Source: an uncultured Bacteroidia bacterium
GTDB lineage: Bacteria; Bacteroidota; Bacteroidia; Bacteroidales; ML635J-15
Assembly (NCBI GenBank): GCA_902791865.1
Contig: CADAXK010000003.1
Coordinates: forward strand, 124,001-188,000
DNA: 64,000 nt
Direction: 5' to 3'
The notes under the pieces were generated by a model. The model saw nothing but the letters and a program-made list of their open reading frames with translations, had not been told where the DNA came from and made no database searches. The position numbers and the translations under genes are program-made. The stretch's first letter is position 1. Every line of letters starts with the position of its first letter. Below are positions 15,907 to 23,749 of the stretch, one piece after another.

Positions 15907-17811
15907 ATGGGTCAGTTTCGCGAAATATTGCTGAAATATTGGGGATACGATGCATTTCGTTATCCGCAGGAGGAGATTATCAAGTCGGTCTCGGAGGGAA
16001 AAGATACGCTTGGATTGATGCCAACCGGCGGAGGCAAGTCGATAACTTTTCAGGTATTCAGCATGGCAAATAGCGGGGTGTGCCTTGTCATTACTCCGTT
16101 GATTGCACTTATGAAGGATCAGGTGGCAAATTTGCAGAAACGTGGAATCAAAGCGGTTGCCATTTATTCGGGAATGACACAGCACGAAATAGAGGTGGCA
16201 GTTGACAATGCAACATACGGTGACTATAAGTTTCTTTATCTTTCGCCAGAGCGACTGAAGAACTATTATTTCCGCGAACGGCTCAAGGTCATGCATGTCA
16301 ACTTGATAACGGTTGACGAGGCGCATTGTATATCGCAGTGGGGCTACGATTTCCGTCCGCCTTACCTTGAAATTGCCGAAATTCGCGAGATTCTTCCCGA
16401 TGTGCCAGTGCTGGCTCTTACGGCAACGGCAACACCCGAAGTGGTTGACGACATTCAGGACAGGCTGAAATTCCCAGTACACAATGTCTTCCAGAAAAGT
16501 TTCGAGCGGAAAAATCTTGTTTACTATGTAATTAACACCGAGGACAAGGTTCGGAAACTTTTGTATATAGTAAACAAGGTGCAAGGTTCTGGTGTTTTCT
16601 ATGTGCGCAATCGCAAAAAGACGCGTGAGTATGCCATGTTGCTTCAGCAGAACGGAATTTCGGCAGATTTTTACCATGCTGGCTTGTCGGCGCAGGAACG
16701 TTCCGAAAAGCAGGAGGCTTGGCAGAAGAATCAGATTCGCATAATGGTTTGTACCAATGCTTTCGGCATGGGAATCGATAAGCCCGATGTGCGTTTGGTG
16801 ATTCACCTTGACTTGCCCGATTCGCCCGAAGCTTATTTCCAGGAGGCAGGACGCGCAGGCAGGGACGGCAAAAGGGCATACGCTTTTCTGCTTACCAACA
16901 ATGCCGACAAGGCGCAGGTCAAGAAGAACATAACAACTTCGTTCCCCGAGTTGCCAAAGGTGAAGGAAGTTTATTCGGAGGTGTGCAGTTATCTTGGTAT
17001 TCCATACGAATGTGGTGCCAATCAGGATGTTCCTTTCGATATATTCAATTTTTCTGCACATTCGCACATTGATGTGCTAACCGTGCATAATTGCCTGAAG
17101 ACCTTGGAGTTTGCTGGTTTCCTTGAATATACAGAAGACACCAATACGGTTTCGAGGGTGATGTTTGAAGTTCGACGCGACGACTTGTACAAATTCCAGA
17201 TAGAGAACAAGAATCTTGATGAGTTCATAAAGTTGATATTGAGGATGTACACGGGCCTCTTTACCGATTTTGTGAATGTTAGCGAAGAGTATATAGCAAA
17301 GAAGGCTGGCATATCGGAGCAGTCGGTTTATGAATACCTGAAGGCGCTAGCAAAACAGGGCATAATCAGTTATATTCCTAAGACAAACAGGCCGTTGATT
17401 CGTCTGCTGATGGAAAGGCATCGCGAGAATGACATGTTTTTCGATATGCAGGCTCTTAAATCACGCAAGGATAGGGTAGTGTCGAAGATGGAGGCTATGC
17501 TTCGCTATGCTACTAGTGATAACAAATGTCGCAGTCAGCAACTTTTGGCATATTTTGGCGAGACGGATGTTGACAGGTGCGGAGAATGCGATGTATGTCA
17601 GCGTCGTAACGAATTGGGTTTGAGCAAATACGAGTTCGACATTGTGTTGGAAAAAATAAAGCGCATTGTGAACGAATCGCCTTGCCTTTACAATGAATTG
17701 ATAGATAAGGTTGGCGAAGATGAAAACAAGACGATAAATGTCATAAAATGGCTATTCGACAATCAGAAGGTATTGTATAACAGTGAACGAAAAATAATTT
17801 GGCATAAATAA
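15907..17811 (+). CDS. recQ: ATP-dependent DNA helicase, RecQ family
   Basis: 3'-5' superfamily 2 helicase acting in recombination repair. The 634-residue protein carries helicase motifs in order: QEEII (motif 0), MPTGGGKSITFQ (Walker A, about residues 36-47), VITPLIALMKDQ, VDEAHCISQWGYDFRP (II), LALTATATPEV (III), and MVCTNAFGMGIDKPDVR with QEAGRAGRDGK (V-VI). A zinc-binding RQC region follows (CRSQQLLAYFGE, CGECDVCQ). No clear HRDC domain is visible. I chose the ATG at 15907 (MGQFREILLKYWGY) because the in-frame TTG at 15892 lies inside the promoter box. The lipoprotein gene follows directly. Confidence 0.94.
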   Translation: MGQFREILLKYWGYDAFRYPQEEIIKSVSEGKDTLGLMPTGGGKSITFQVFSMANSGVCLVITPLIALMKDQVANLQKRGIKAVAIYSGMTQHEIEVAVDNATYGDYKFLYLSPERLKNYYFRERLKVMHVNLITVDEAHCISQWGYDFRPPYLEIAEIREILPDVPVLALTATATPEVVDDIQDRLKFPVHNVFQKSFERKNLVYYVINTEDKVRKLLYIVNKVQGSGVFYVRNRKKTREYAMLLQQNGISADFYHAGLSAQERSEKQEAWQKNQIRIMVCTNAFGMGIDKPDVRLVIHLDLPDSPEAYFQEAGRAGRDGKRAYAFLLTNNADKAQVKKNITTSFPELPKVKEVYSEVCSYLGIPYECGANQDVPFDIFNFSAHSHIDVLTVHNCLKTLEFAGFLEYTEDTNTVSRVMFEVRRDDLYKFQIENKNLDEFIKLILRMYTGLFTDFVNVSEEYIAKKAGISEQSVYEYLKALAKQGIISYIPKTNRPLIRLLMERHRENDMFFDMQALKSRKDRVVSKMEAMLRYATSDNKCRSQQLLAYFGETDVDRCGECDVCQRRNELGLSKYEFDIVLEKIKRIVNESPCLYNELIDKVGEDENKTINVIKWLFDNQKVLYNSERKIIWHK

Positions 17812-18321
17812 ATGAATATGAAGAGATTGGTAATTATATTGGCTATTGTGCTTCCTGCATTTGTTATAAGTACAACAAGTTGCGGACCTAGCAGGACCGA
17901 CCTTGAGTGGGAGGGCGTGATGAAAGGCTATTGGAAGCCATTGAACGAGGATACAGGTGAACTTTGCACATCGATACCTTATTTTCATTTCGGAGATAAT
18001 GCAAATGGCTCATCTAAATACTACAAATACGATTATACGGATACAATGAAGTGGGAGATCCGTCGCAAGCAGCTGAACATATATTACGAAAAGGCTGTAG
18101 AGGGTTATTATATCGGTTATAACCAGTATAATAGTCGCGCACTGATGCATGTTCGTTCTGTATCTGAAAACGAGGTAAAAATATCGCAGTTGTACAACAG
18201 TGGAGTGCAGTCCGACTACAAGTTGGTACGCATAACGCCTGAGGAATATTATTCCGTATATACAGGTGATGTGGACACTACACAACATGGTGGAAGTCAT
18301 CCGATTGACAATACATTTTAA
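17812..18321 (+). CDS. Small lipoprotein of unknown function
   Basis: A 169-residue protein whose N-terminus is a lipoprotein signal: MNMKRL, a hydrophobic stretch, then STTSC with the modified cysteine near residue 24, followed by GPSRTD. The mature part is rich in tyrosine and predicted strands (KYYKYDYTDTMKWEI, LNIYYEKAVEGYYIGY), suggesting a compact beta-sheet or lipocalin-like fold. No family is recognised. It begins one base after the recQ stop, so it is probably co-transcribed with recQ, and purD follows 23 bp later. Confidence 0.75.
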   Translation: MNMKRLVIILAIVLPAFVISTTSCGPSRTDLEWEGVMKGYWKPLNEDTGELCTSIPYFHFGDNANGSSKYYKYDYTDTMKWEIRRKQLNIYYEKAVEGYYIGYNQYNSRALMHVRSVSENEVKISQLYNSGVQSDYKLVRITPEEYYSVYTGDVDTTQHGGSHPIDNTF

Positions 18322-18344
18322 GGAAAACAAAAAACATAAAGAAA

Positions 18345-19616
18345 ATGAACATTTTGGTATTAGGTTCAGGCGGTAGGGAACATGCATTGACATGGAAGAT
18401 TGCATCAAGTCCCAAAGTCGACAAGTTGTATGTTGCGCCAGGAAATCCAGGAACAAGTGCAATAGCTGAAAATGTGGCAATTAAAGCAGATGATTTTGAT
18501 GCTGTAGCCGATTTTGTCCGCAAGGCAAATATAAATATGGTTGTAGTTGGACCAGAAGATCCTTTGGTAAAGGGTATTGTTGATTATTTTGCATCGAAGC
18601 CAGAATTTGCCGACCTTATGGTTATTGGTCCCGATAAGTTTTCGGCACAGCTCGAGGGTAGCAAGGAGTTCGCAAAGAAGTTCATGATGAAATATGGCAT
18701 TCCAACGGCAGGATTCCTTTCGGTTACATCCGAAAATATTGCTGATGGCGAGCGATTCCTTGAATCCGTAAAACCACCATACGTGCTTAAGGCGGACGGA
18801 CTTGCTGCTGGCAAGGGCGTGCTTATAATTGACAATATTGATGAAGCGAAGCGCGAACTGAGAAATATACTTGGCGGAAAATTTGGCAATGCTGGCAACA
18901 AGGTTGTGCTTGAGCAGTACCTTGATGGAATCGAATGTTCTGTCTTTGCAATTACAGATGGTAGTTCGTATGTACTTCTGCCCGAGGCAAAGGACTACAA
19001 GCGTATAGGTGAGGGAAATACTGGATTGAATACAGGAGGTATGGGTTCGGTTTCGCCAGTGCCATTCTACGATGAGGAGTTTGCTCGCAAGGTCGAGGAA
19101 AGAATAGTGAAGCCAACAATTGATGGTATTAATGCTGAAGGCATGGACTATCGTGGATTTGTTTTCTTTGGTTTGATGAATGTGGATGGCAACCCGTATG
19201 TGATTGAATATAATGTTCGTATGGGCGATCCCGAAACCGAGTCGGTAATGCTTCGCATAAAGTCCGATTTGGTGGAATTGCTTGAGGCTGCGGCCATGCG
19301 CAAGCTTTCGGGTATGACAGTGGATTTTGATAAACGTTCCGCAGCAACTGTTATGATGGTGTCGGGTGGTTATCCTGAAGCGTATGAAAAAGGTAAAGTC
19401 ATCAGCGGATTGGATGCAGTAAAATCGAGTGTTTGTTTCCATGCGGGGACAAAAATGTCTGGTGATGATGTAGTTACTTCGGGAGGTCGAGTAATTGCAT
19501 TAAGCAGTTACGGTGATACAATTTTTGATGCACTAAAGACATCGTATGAATCGGCCGGTTGCATTTCGTTTGACAAGTGCTACTATCGTACCGACTTGGG
19601 TTTTGACTTGAAATAG
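18345..19616 (+). CDS. purD: Phosphoribosylamine-glycine ligase
   Basis: ATP-grasp enzyme of purine synthesis that couples glycine to phosphoribosylamine. The 423-residue protein begins with the diagnostic MNILVLGSGGREHALTWK, then APGNPGT, VVGPEDPLVKGIVD, the ATP-grasp segment LKADGLAAGKGV, GLNTGGMGSVSPVP, and the metal site YNVRMGDPETE. It is complete and of normal length. It lies in a co-directional run with recQ and the lipoprotein upstream and a membrane protein downstream; no promoter box is seen directly before it. Confidence 0.97.
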   Translation: MNILVLGSGGREHALTWKIASSPKVDKLYVAPGNPGTSAIAENVAIKADDFDAVADFVRKANINMVVVGPEDPLVKGIVDYFASKPEFADLMVIGPDKFSAQLEGSKEFAKKFMMKYGIPTAGFLSVTSENIADGERFLESVKPPYVLKADGLAAGKGVLIIDNIDEAKRELRNILGGKFGNAGNKVVLEQYLDGIECSVFAITDGSSYVLLPEAKDYKRIGEGNTGLNTGGMGSVSPVPFYDEEFARKVEERIVKPTIDGINAEGMDYRGFVFFGLMNVDGNPYVIEYNVRMGDPETESVMLRIKSDLVELLEAAAMRKLSGMTVDFDKRSAATVMMVSGGYPEAYEKGKVISGLDAVKSSVCFHAGTKMSGDDVVTSGGRVIALSSYGDTIFDALKTSYESAGCISFDKCYYRTDLGFDLK

Positions 19617-19626
19617 GAATATTTAG

Positions 19627-20622
19627 ATGCTAAGGTTGCTGAAATCGAATAATCCTGCCAATTATCTGCTGATATTTATAATCATGGCGGCATTGTGGGC
19701 GTACAAGTTCATTGCTATGCCTACGGCTGTGGATGGAGGTGGAATGCAATCGTATTTTTTCAGGTTTTTGTACGAAGCATCTTTGTATCAGTACATTTAT
19801 ACAGCATTTGCATTTGCGTTGGCTTTTGCTTTTGCTTGTTATGCGTCGAAGATAAATTTCCACTACCAGATAGTTGAGTCTGGTTATCAGTTGCCATCAT
19901 TGTTTTTTGCTTTGCTGACAGGAAGCATAATAAATGCACAAAGGTGCATACCCGAAATGGTTGGAACACTATTTTTTGCGTTGGCTGTATTGAGGATTTT
20001 TGGCATGTACAACAAGCACGAAGATTTGCCAAGAAGTCTGGATGTAGGCCTTTTGTTTGGTCTTTCGATTATATTTGCTTACAAATATGTTCTTCTTTTG
20101 CCTGCGCTTATTGTTGTTGTTGCCATTGTCAAACCTTTGTCGTGGCGCGACTTGGTTTCAATGTTTGTCTCCTTGTTATTTGTCGTGGGCGTTGCCTTTT
20201 GTATGGTATGGCTATATGGCGACTGGGAGGAACTTCTTTCTTCAGTAAAGTCGGAAGCATTGAAATTGGTAATAGGCGAAAAGTATAATTACCTCAATTA
20301 TCTTTTTGGACTTCCGGTGCTTTTTGCTGTTTTAGTATCGCTACTTTCTGTGTTTGTGCTGAAGGTATTTCGTAAGACTGCCGAAATGAAGTATTACCAT
20401 TCTTTATTATTCCTGACTGCATATTCGGGGATTTTCATGCTTTCGCCTTTTTCGTCCAACGAGTCGGTATGGCTTATGTATTTCCCATTGTGCTATTTGC
20501 TTTCGAATATAATTGTTAACTCTCGCCGAATTGCTATTCAGCGACTTGTATTTTATGGATTGTTAATCTGTATAGTTGTATCGCAGATACTGCAGGTTAT
20601 GTATTTCGACATGATTTTTTAG
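19627..20622 (+). CDS. Polytopic membrane protein, DUF6427-like
   Basis: A 331-residue inner-membrane protein with about ten hydrophobic helices and short loops; the segments YLLIFIIMAALWAYKFI and FALAFAFACYASK are typical. The N-terminal MLRLLKSNNPANYLL and the internal AQRCIPEMVGTLFF segment resemble the Bacteroidota-specific DUF6427 family, whose function is not known. It is placed 10 bp after purD and 3 bp before the polyprenyl synthase gene, so it sits in one transcription unit; a role in lipid-linked or envelope metabolism would be a guess from the neighbour. Confidence 0.8.
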   Translation: MLRLLKSNNPANYLLIFIIMAALWAYKFIAMPTAVDGGGMQSYFFRFLYEASLYQYIYTAFAFALAFAFACYASKINFHYQIVESGYQLPSLFFALLTGSIINAQRCIPEMVGTLFFALAVLRIFGMYNKHEDLPRSLDVGLLFGLSIIFAYKYVLLLPALIVVVAIVKPLSWRDLVSMFVSLLFVVGVAFCMVWLYGDWEELLSSVKSEALKLVIGEKYNYLNYLFGLPVLFAVLVSLLSVFVLKVFRKTAEMKYYHSLLFLTAYSGIFMLSPFSSNESVWLMYFPLCYLLSNIIVNSRRIAIQRLVFYGLLICIVVSQILQVMYFDMIF

Positions 20623-20625
20623 GAT

Positions 20626-21603
20626 ATGAATACACAAGAATATTATCTGGATTATTTCAAGACAAGTCTTTCTCGTTTTTTGGATGAGGTAAAAAGCGAA
20701 CCGAAGTACCTTTACGAACCTGTAAAGTATGCCTTGTCGGCAGGTGGGAAGCGGATTCGTCCGGTTTTGTGCCTAATGTCGGCTGAGATGTTTGGCGCAA
20801 AGGCCGAAATGGCTGTTGATGCTGCGCTCGGTTTGGAGGTTTTCCATAATTTTACCTTGCTTCACGACGACATAATGGACAAGTCGGACATGAGGCGGGG
20901 TCGCCCAACCGTGCATAAGAAGTGGACAGAGAATATCGCTATCCTTTCGGGCGACCTTATGTCGCTTGTGGCTTGTCGTTGTGCATCGAAGACAGCAACT
21001 AACAGCAAGGCGGTTCTTGATGTATTTTTGCAGACGGCAATTGAAATTTGCGAAGGTCAGCAGTACGACATGGACTTTGAAACCGATGATAATGTTACCG
21101 TAGATGACTACATGAAGATGATAAACCTGAAAACTGCCGTACTGCTTGCAGGAAGCCTGAAGATTGGTGCTCTTATAGCCAATGCTTCACCTGACGACTG
21201 TGAAAATGTTTACCAGTATGGCCGTTATGCTGGACTTGCATTTCAGTTGCAGGACGATTTGCTTGATACATACGGAGATGCGAAGGTTTTTGGTAAACCT
21301 ATCGGTGGCGACATTGCCGAAAACAAGAAGACATTTTTGCTAATCAATGCCATGAACAAGGCAACAGGCAATGCGAAGTCGGAACTATTGGCATGGCTAT
21401 CGAAGGAAAATTTTGACAGAACAGAAAAGTACAATGCTGTGAGAGCAATATATGATAGCTTGAAAATCAAAGATTTGACAATTGCGAAGATTGATGAGTG
21501 CTATGCTATTGCCGATAGTTATTTGCAAAAAGTCAGTTTGCTGGAATCGCAGAAAAGTGTGCTTCGCTCATATATGGATTCGATGAGGTCGAGAAACTAT
21601 TAA
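20626..21603 (+). CDS. Polyprenyl diphosphate synthase (farnesyl/geranylgeranyl type)
   Basis: Trans-isoprenyl diphosphate synthase that extends allylic diphosphates with isopentenyl diphosphate. The 325-residue all-helical protein has the substrate-binding SAGGKRIRPVLCL, the first aspartate-rich motif LLHDDIMDKSDMRRGRPT (about 83-100), and the second, FQLQDDLLDTYGD (about 207-219), followed by KPIGGDIAENKKT. Chain length cannot be set from these motifs; similarity to Bacteroidota enzymes favours a medium-chain product. It is separated by 3 bp from the membrane-protein gene. It converges on vsr with a 4-bp gap and no terminator hairpin. Confidence 0.9.
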   Translation: MNTQEYYLDYFKTSLSRFLDEVKSEPKYLYEPVKYALSAGGKRIRPVLCLMSAEMFGAKAEMAVDAALGLEVFHNFTLLHDDIMDKSDMRRGRPTVHKKWTENIAILSGDLMSLVACRCASKTATNSKAVLDVFLQTAIEICEGQQYDMDFETDDNVTVDDYMKMINLKTAVLLAGSLKIGALIANASPDDCENVYQYGRYAGLAFQLQDDLLDTYGDAKVFGKPIGGDIAENKKTFLLINAMNKATGNAKSELLAWLSKENFDRTEKYNAVRAIYDSLKIKDLTIAKIDECYAIADSYLQKVSLLESQKSVLRSYMDSMRSRNY

Positions 21604-21607
21604 GGCA

Positions 21608-22114
21608 TTATTTCCCGTATTCAACATTATCTTCAGCGGCAATTCTGATTTCAGATTCCTCTGGAATGTCGTAGGAGATAGGTGTCGGAGACAATTTTCG
21701 ATGTAGTCGTTCTGCAATCTTGTCGGCTACGGCTTCTGCTGCATGTGCATGGTTTAGTTCGCATTCCCATACAACAATGACTTCCCAGCCCAATTCACCT
21801 AATTTCCAGTAGTTTTCTAAGTCGCGTTGGCGGTTGCGTTTGATTTTGCTTTGCCAGAATTCGGTGTTTGTTTTTGGCATAGTGGCTATTTTGCAGTCGG
21901 GGTGGTGGTGCCAGAAGCAACCGTTCACGAATATAACAGTCCCATATTTCCGCAGTACGATGTCGGGCGTTCCGGGAAGTCGTTTGTCGTTTGTGCGATA
22001 GCGGAATCCTCTTGCAAACAGAGCCTTTCGAAGCTTAACTTCTGGCTTCGTGTTTTTAGAGCGGATTTTCGACATTATGTCAGAGCGTTTCTCGGTGCTG
22101 AAGATGTCGGTCAT
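21608..22114 (-). CDS. vsr: Very short patch repair endonuclease Vsr
   Basis: Nicks DNA 5' of T in T:G mismatches that arise from deamination of 5-methylcytosine. The 168-residue protein has the family signatures: STEKRSDIMSKIRSKNTKPE at the start, GTPDIVL with the catalytic aspartate, and the zinc/active-site block FVNGCFWHHHPDC, then FWQSKI and RNRQRD. The core seems intact; the tail after about residue 135 is less conserved. Vsr normally sits next to a cytosine methyltransferase, but none is visible here, so it is an orphan in this window. It converges with the isoprenoid gene. Confidence 0.93.
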   Translation of the reverse strand: MTDIFSTEKRSDIMSKIRSKNTKPEVKLRKALFARGFRYRTNDKRLPGTPDIVLRKYGTVIFVNGCFWHHHPDCKIATMPKTNTEFWQSKIKRNRQRDLENYWKLGELGWEVIVVWECELNHAHAAEAVADKIAERLHRKLSPTPISYDIPEESEIRIAAEDNVEYGK

Positions 22115-22127
22115 GGGGAGGATTCGA

Positions 22128-22160
22128 TAATTTGATAATTTGAAGATTTGAAAATTTGCT
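22128..22160. repeat. Short heptamer-like run 4
   Basis: A small run of ATAATTTGATAATTTGAAGATTTGAAAATTTG-type units (7-9 bp period), like the larger arrays elsewhere, directly upstream of vsr. Confidence 0.5.
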
Positions 22161-22175
22161 TGAGCGAGCTAAAGG

Positions 22176-22223
22176 TTGATAATCCGTAGCGACGCGGCAT
22201 GCCACGTCGCCACAGATTATCAA
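22176..22223. repeat. 48-bp palindrome overlapping a stop codon
   Basis: Arms TTGATAATC (22176-22184) and GATTATCAA (22215-22223), then GCGACG/CGTCGC and a centre GGCATGCC, are symmetric about 22199/22200 with only a few mismatches. The outer right arm supplies the TGA stop (22220-22222) of the minus-strand acyltransferase gene. The core is related in style to the palindrome at 5293-5360. Confidence 0.85.
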
Positions 22224-23044
22224 TTATTATTCATTTTATATGTTTCTTCTTTCACCCATTCTGCCCATTCGGTTGGAGTTTTGGATTTGTCGAAGGTGGT
22301 GTAGGGGATAGGCTTGCCAATTGTCAGAGAGATTGTTTGTCCGCGTTGTTTGAACATTTCATCCACGAGGAAAAGCATCTCGATGTTGAATTTTATTTTC
22401 AAGCGTTTGCGCCAGTTGGCAAGGCGGTAGAAGGAGTTTGAGTTTCGTCCGCCGATGTAAATCGGAATTATGTCGCGCTGGTATTCCACTGCTTTGTTTA
22501 TGAAGTTTTTCTGCCATTGCAGGTCAACGATTTTGCCTTTGATTTTTCGCGAGCATAGCCCAGCAGGAAAATACAAAACCTGTTTGTCGGATGCGTAGAG
22601 TGCGTTCAGTTGTTCGGCGTTGTTGCGCGACTGTTTGCCGACTTTGTTTATGGGGATAAAAACTGGGCGCAGTGGTTCCAATGCCATCAGCAAGTCGTTG
22701 ACAACAAACATGAAGTCGCTGAATTTCTCATTGATGGTCTGCATCATGACAAGGCTTTCGAGACCTCCAAGCGGGTGGTTGGCAACGAAGATGAACCGAC
22801 CATCCGATGGGATGTTTTCCAATCCAATGACTTTGCGTTTCAGTTCCAAGCATTCAACGCCAATGTTCACAAAGTCGATGCCCGTTGCTCCGTTTGCTAT
22901 GGTAAGTATTTCGTTTACATCGTTTTCATGGACTATCCGCCTCAGAATATTTACGATGAAGCGAGGTATTTTCTTTGCCAATTTCGGACTTTTTGTCCTG
23001 ATTATTTCGGCAACATCAACTCTCATCGGTTTGTTTTCTGACAT
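22220..23044 (-). CDS. PlsC-like acyltransferase
   Basis: A 274-residue member of the lysophospholipid/glycerolipid acyltransferase superfamily. The acyl-transfer block is FVANHPLGGLE, with the catalytic histidine followed by an acidic residue; later blocks include VFIPINKVGKQS, LYFPAGLCSRK (the usual FPEG-like site, here FPAG) and a basic C-terminal half. This subgroup resembles hemolysin-type/OlsA-like acyltransferases, which in Bacteroides relatives make glycine or ornithine lipids, but no partner N-acyltransferase is adjacent, so the substrate is unknown. I chose the ATG at 23044; an upstream TTG lies in the promoter box. The stop codon lies in a palindrome. Confidence 0.82.
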   Translation of the reverse strand: MSENKPMRVDVAEIIRTKSPKLAKKIPRFIVNILRRIVHENDVNEILTIANGATGIDFVNIGVECLELKRKVIGLENIPSDGRFIFVANHPLGGLESLVMMQTINEKFSDFMFVVNDLLMALEPLRPVFIPINKVGKQSRNNAEQLNALYASDKQVLYFPAGLCSRKIKGKIVDLQWQKNFINKAVEYQRDIIPIYIGGRNSNSFYRLANWRKRLKIKFNIEMLFLVDEMFKQRGQTISLTIGKPIPYTTFDKSKTPTEWAEWVKEETYKMNNN

Positions 23045-23062
23045 CGTGCAATTGTTTGTCGG

Positions 23063-23070
23063 CAAAGATA
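23063..23070 (-). promoter_or_regulatory. -7 box of the acyltransferase gene
   Basis: Minus-strand TATCTTTG, 18 bp before the ATG at 23044, predicting a leader of roughly a dozen bases. No clear -33 TTG is seen. Confidence 0.6.
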
Positions 23071-23110
23071 ATTCAATTTGTGATTATTGTGAAAGAGAAA
23101 ACCGTTTTGA

Positions 23111-23746
23111 CTATTGCATGGCTTCCATATAATAGGTTTCGCATTGTTCTGCGCTTACGCCTATTTGCGTTATTATGTCGTTCACAAGGTCGCAGACAAA
23201 GAGCGAGTGCGTGTCGAAGATGAACATGTTGGCGTATTTTGTTGCGTTGCCCTTCTGGATGTCTATCGTGTAATCCATTGTCTGTGTGGCGTATTCGAGC
23301 GAAAGTTCGTCCTTCGAGAATACGAATAGACCAAACTCGTTGAAACAGCCGTAGAAACCGTTGGCGACCTTGCTGACCTTGCTTTCGATTATTCGTTTCA
23401 GAGGAATTGCCAGCGACCAGAATTCCTTTTCAATATGACCCATTATTCGGCGGTGGATACCATAGCTATAGCCGAATTTCCTGATGCGTTCGATGTCGCT
23501 GTCGGAAATGTCATCGTTGCCCGACATGTCGGTTATGAGCGAGATGGCATCATCGCGGCCTGTGACCATTGCTCGTGTAACTTCAATGCCTATTCCTGCA
23601 TCGCAATCCTGCAGGTCGGGACGGTCGCGGTTGACAAGGTTTGCGTACTTGTTGCCAAGCAAATCGACTAGCACGGTTTTGGCGTAACGCTCGAAGAATG
23701 TTGTGTCGAACTTTGGTAGTTGCGATATTATTCTTGTTTCGTTCAT
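23111..23746 (-). CDS. Unknown protein with nuclease-like motif, partner of ATPase
   Basis: A 211-residue soluble protein with no named family that I can recognise. Residues about 40-60 contain DRPDLQD followed nine residues later by IEVTRA, which resembles the PD...(D/E)xK core with T in place of K; the glutamate near residue 19 and the lysine in IRKFGYS could complete such a site. The C-terminal half has several predicted strands and a cysteine pair without metal spacing. It starts only 3 bp after the ATPase stop, so the two are surely one transcription unit. A nuclease or nuclease-derived effector gated by the ATPase is an inference. Confidence 0.7.
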   Translation of the reverse strand: MNETRIISQLPKFDTTFFERYAKTVLVDLLGNKYANLVNRDRPDLQDCDAGIGIEVTRAMVTGRDDAISLITDMSGNDDISDSDIERIRKFGYSYGIHRRIMGHIEKEFWSLAIPLKRIIESKVSKVANGFYGCFNEFGLFVFSKDELSLEYATQTMDYTIDIQKGNATKYANMFIFDTHSLFVCDLVNDIITQIGVSAEQCETYYMEAMQ

Positions 23747-23749
23747 AGG

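Noticed and set aside
15886..17067. 393-codon open frame opposite recQ
   Set aside because: It is a shadow of the recQ frame; composition and residues look random, and the helicase motifs on the other strand are complete.
18405..19442. 345-codon open frame opposite purD
   Set aside because: Antisense to an intact purD with all ATP-grasp motifs; no start signals and no recognisable domain.
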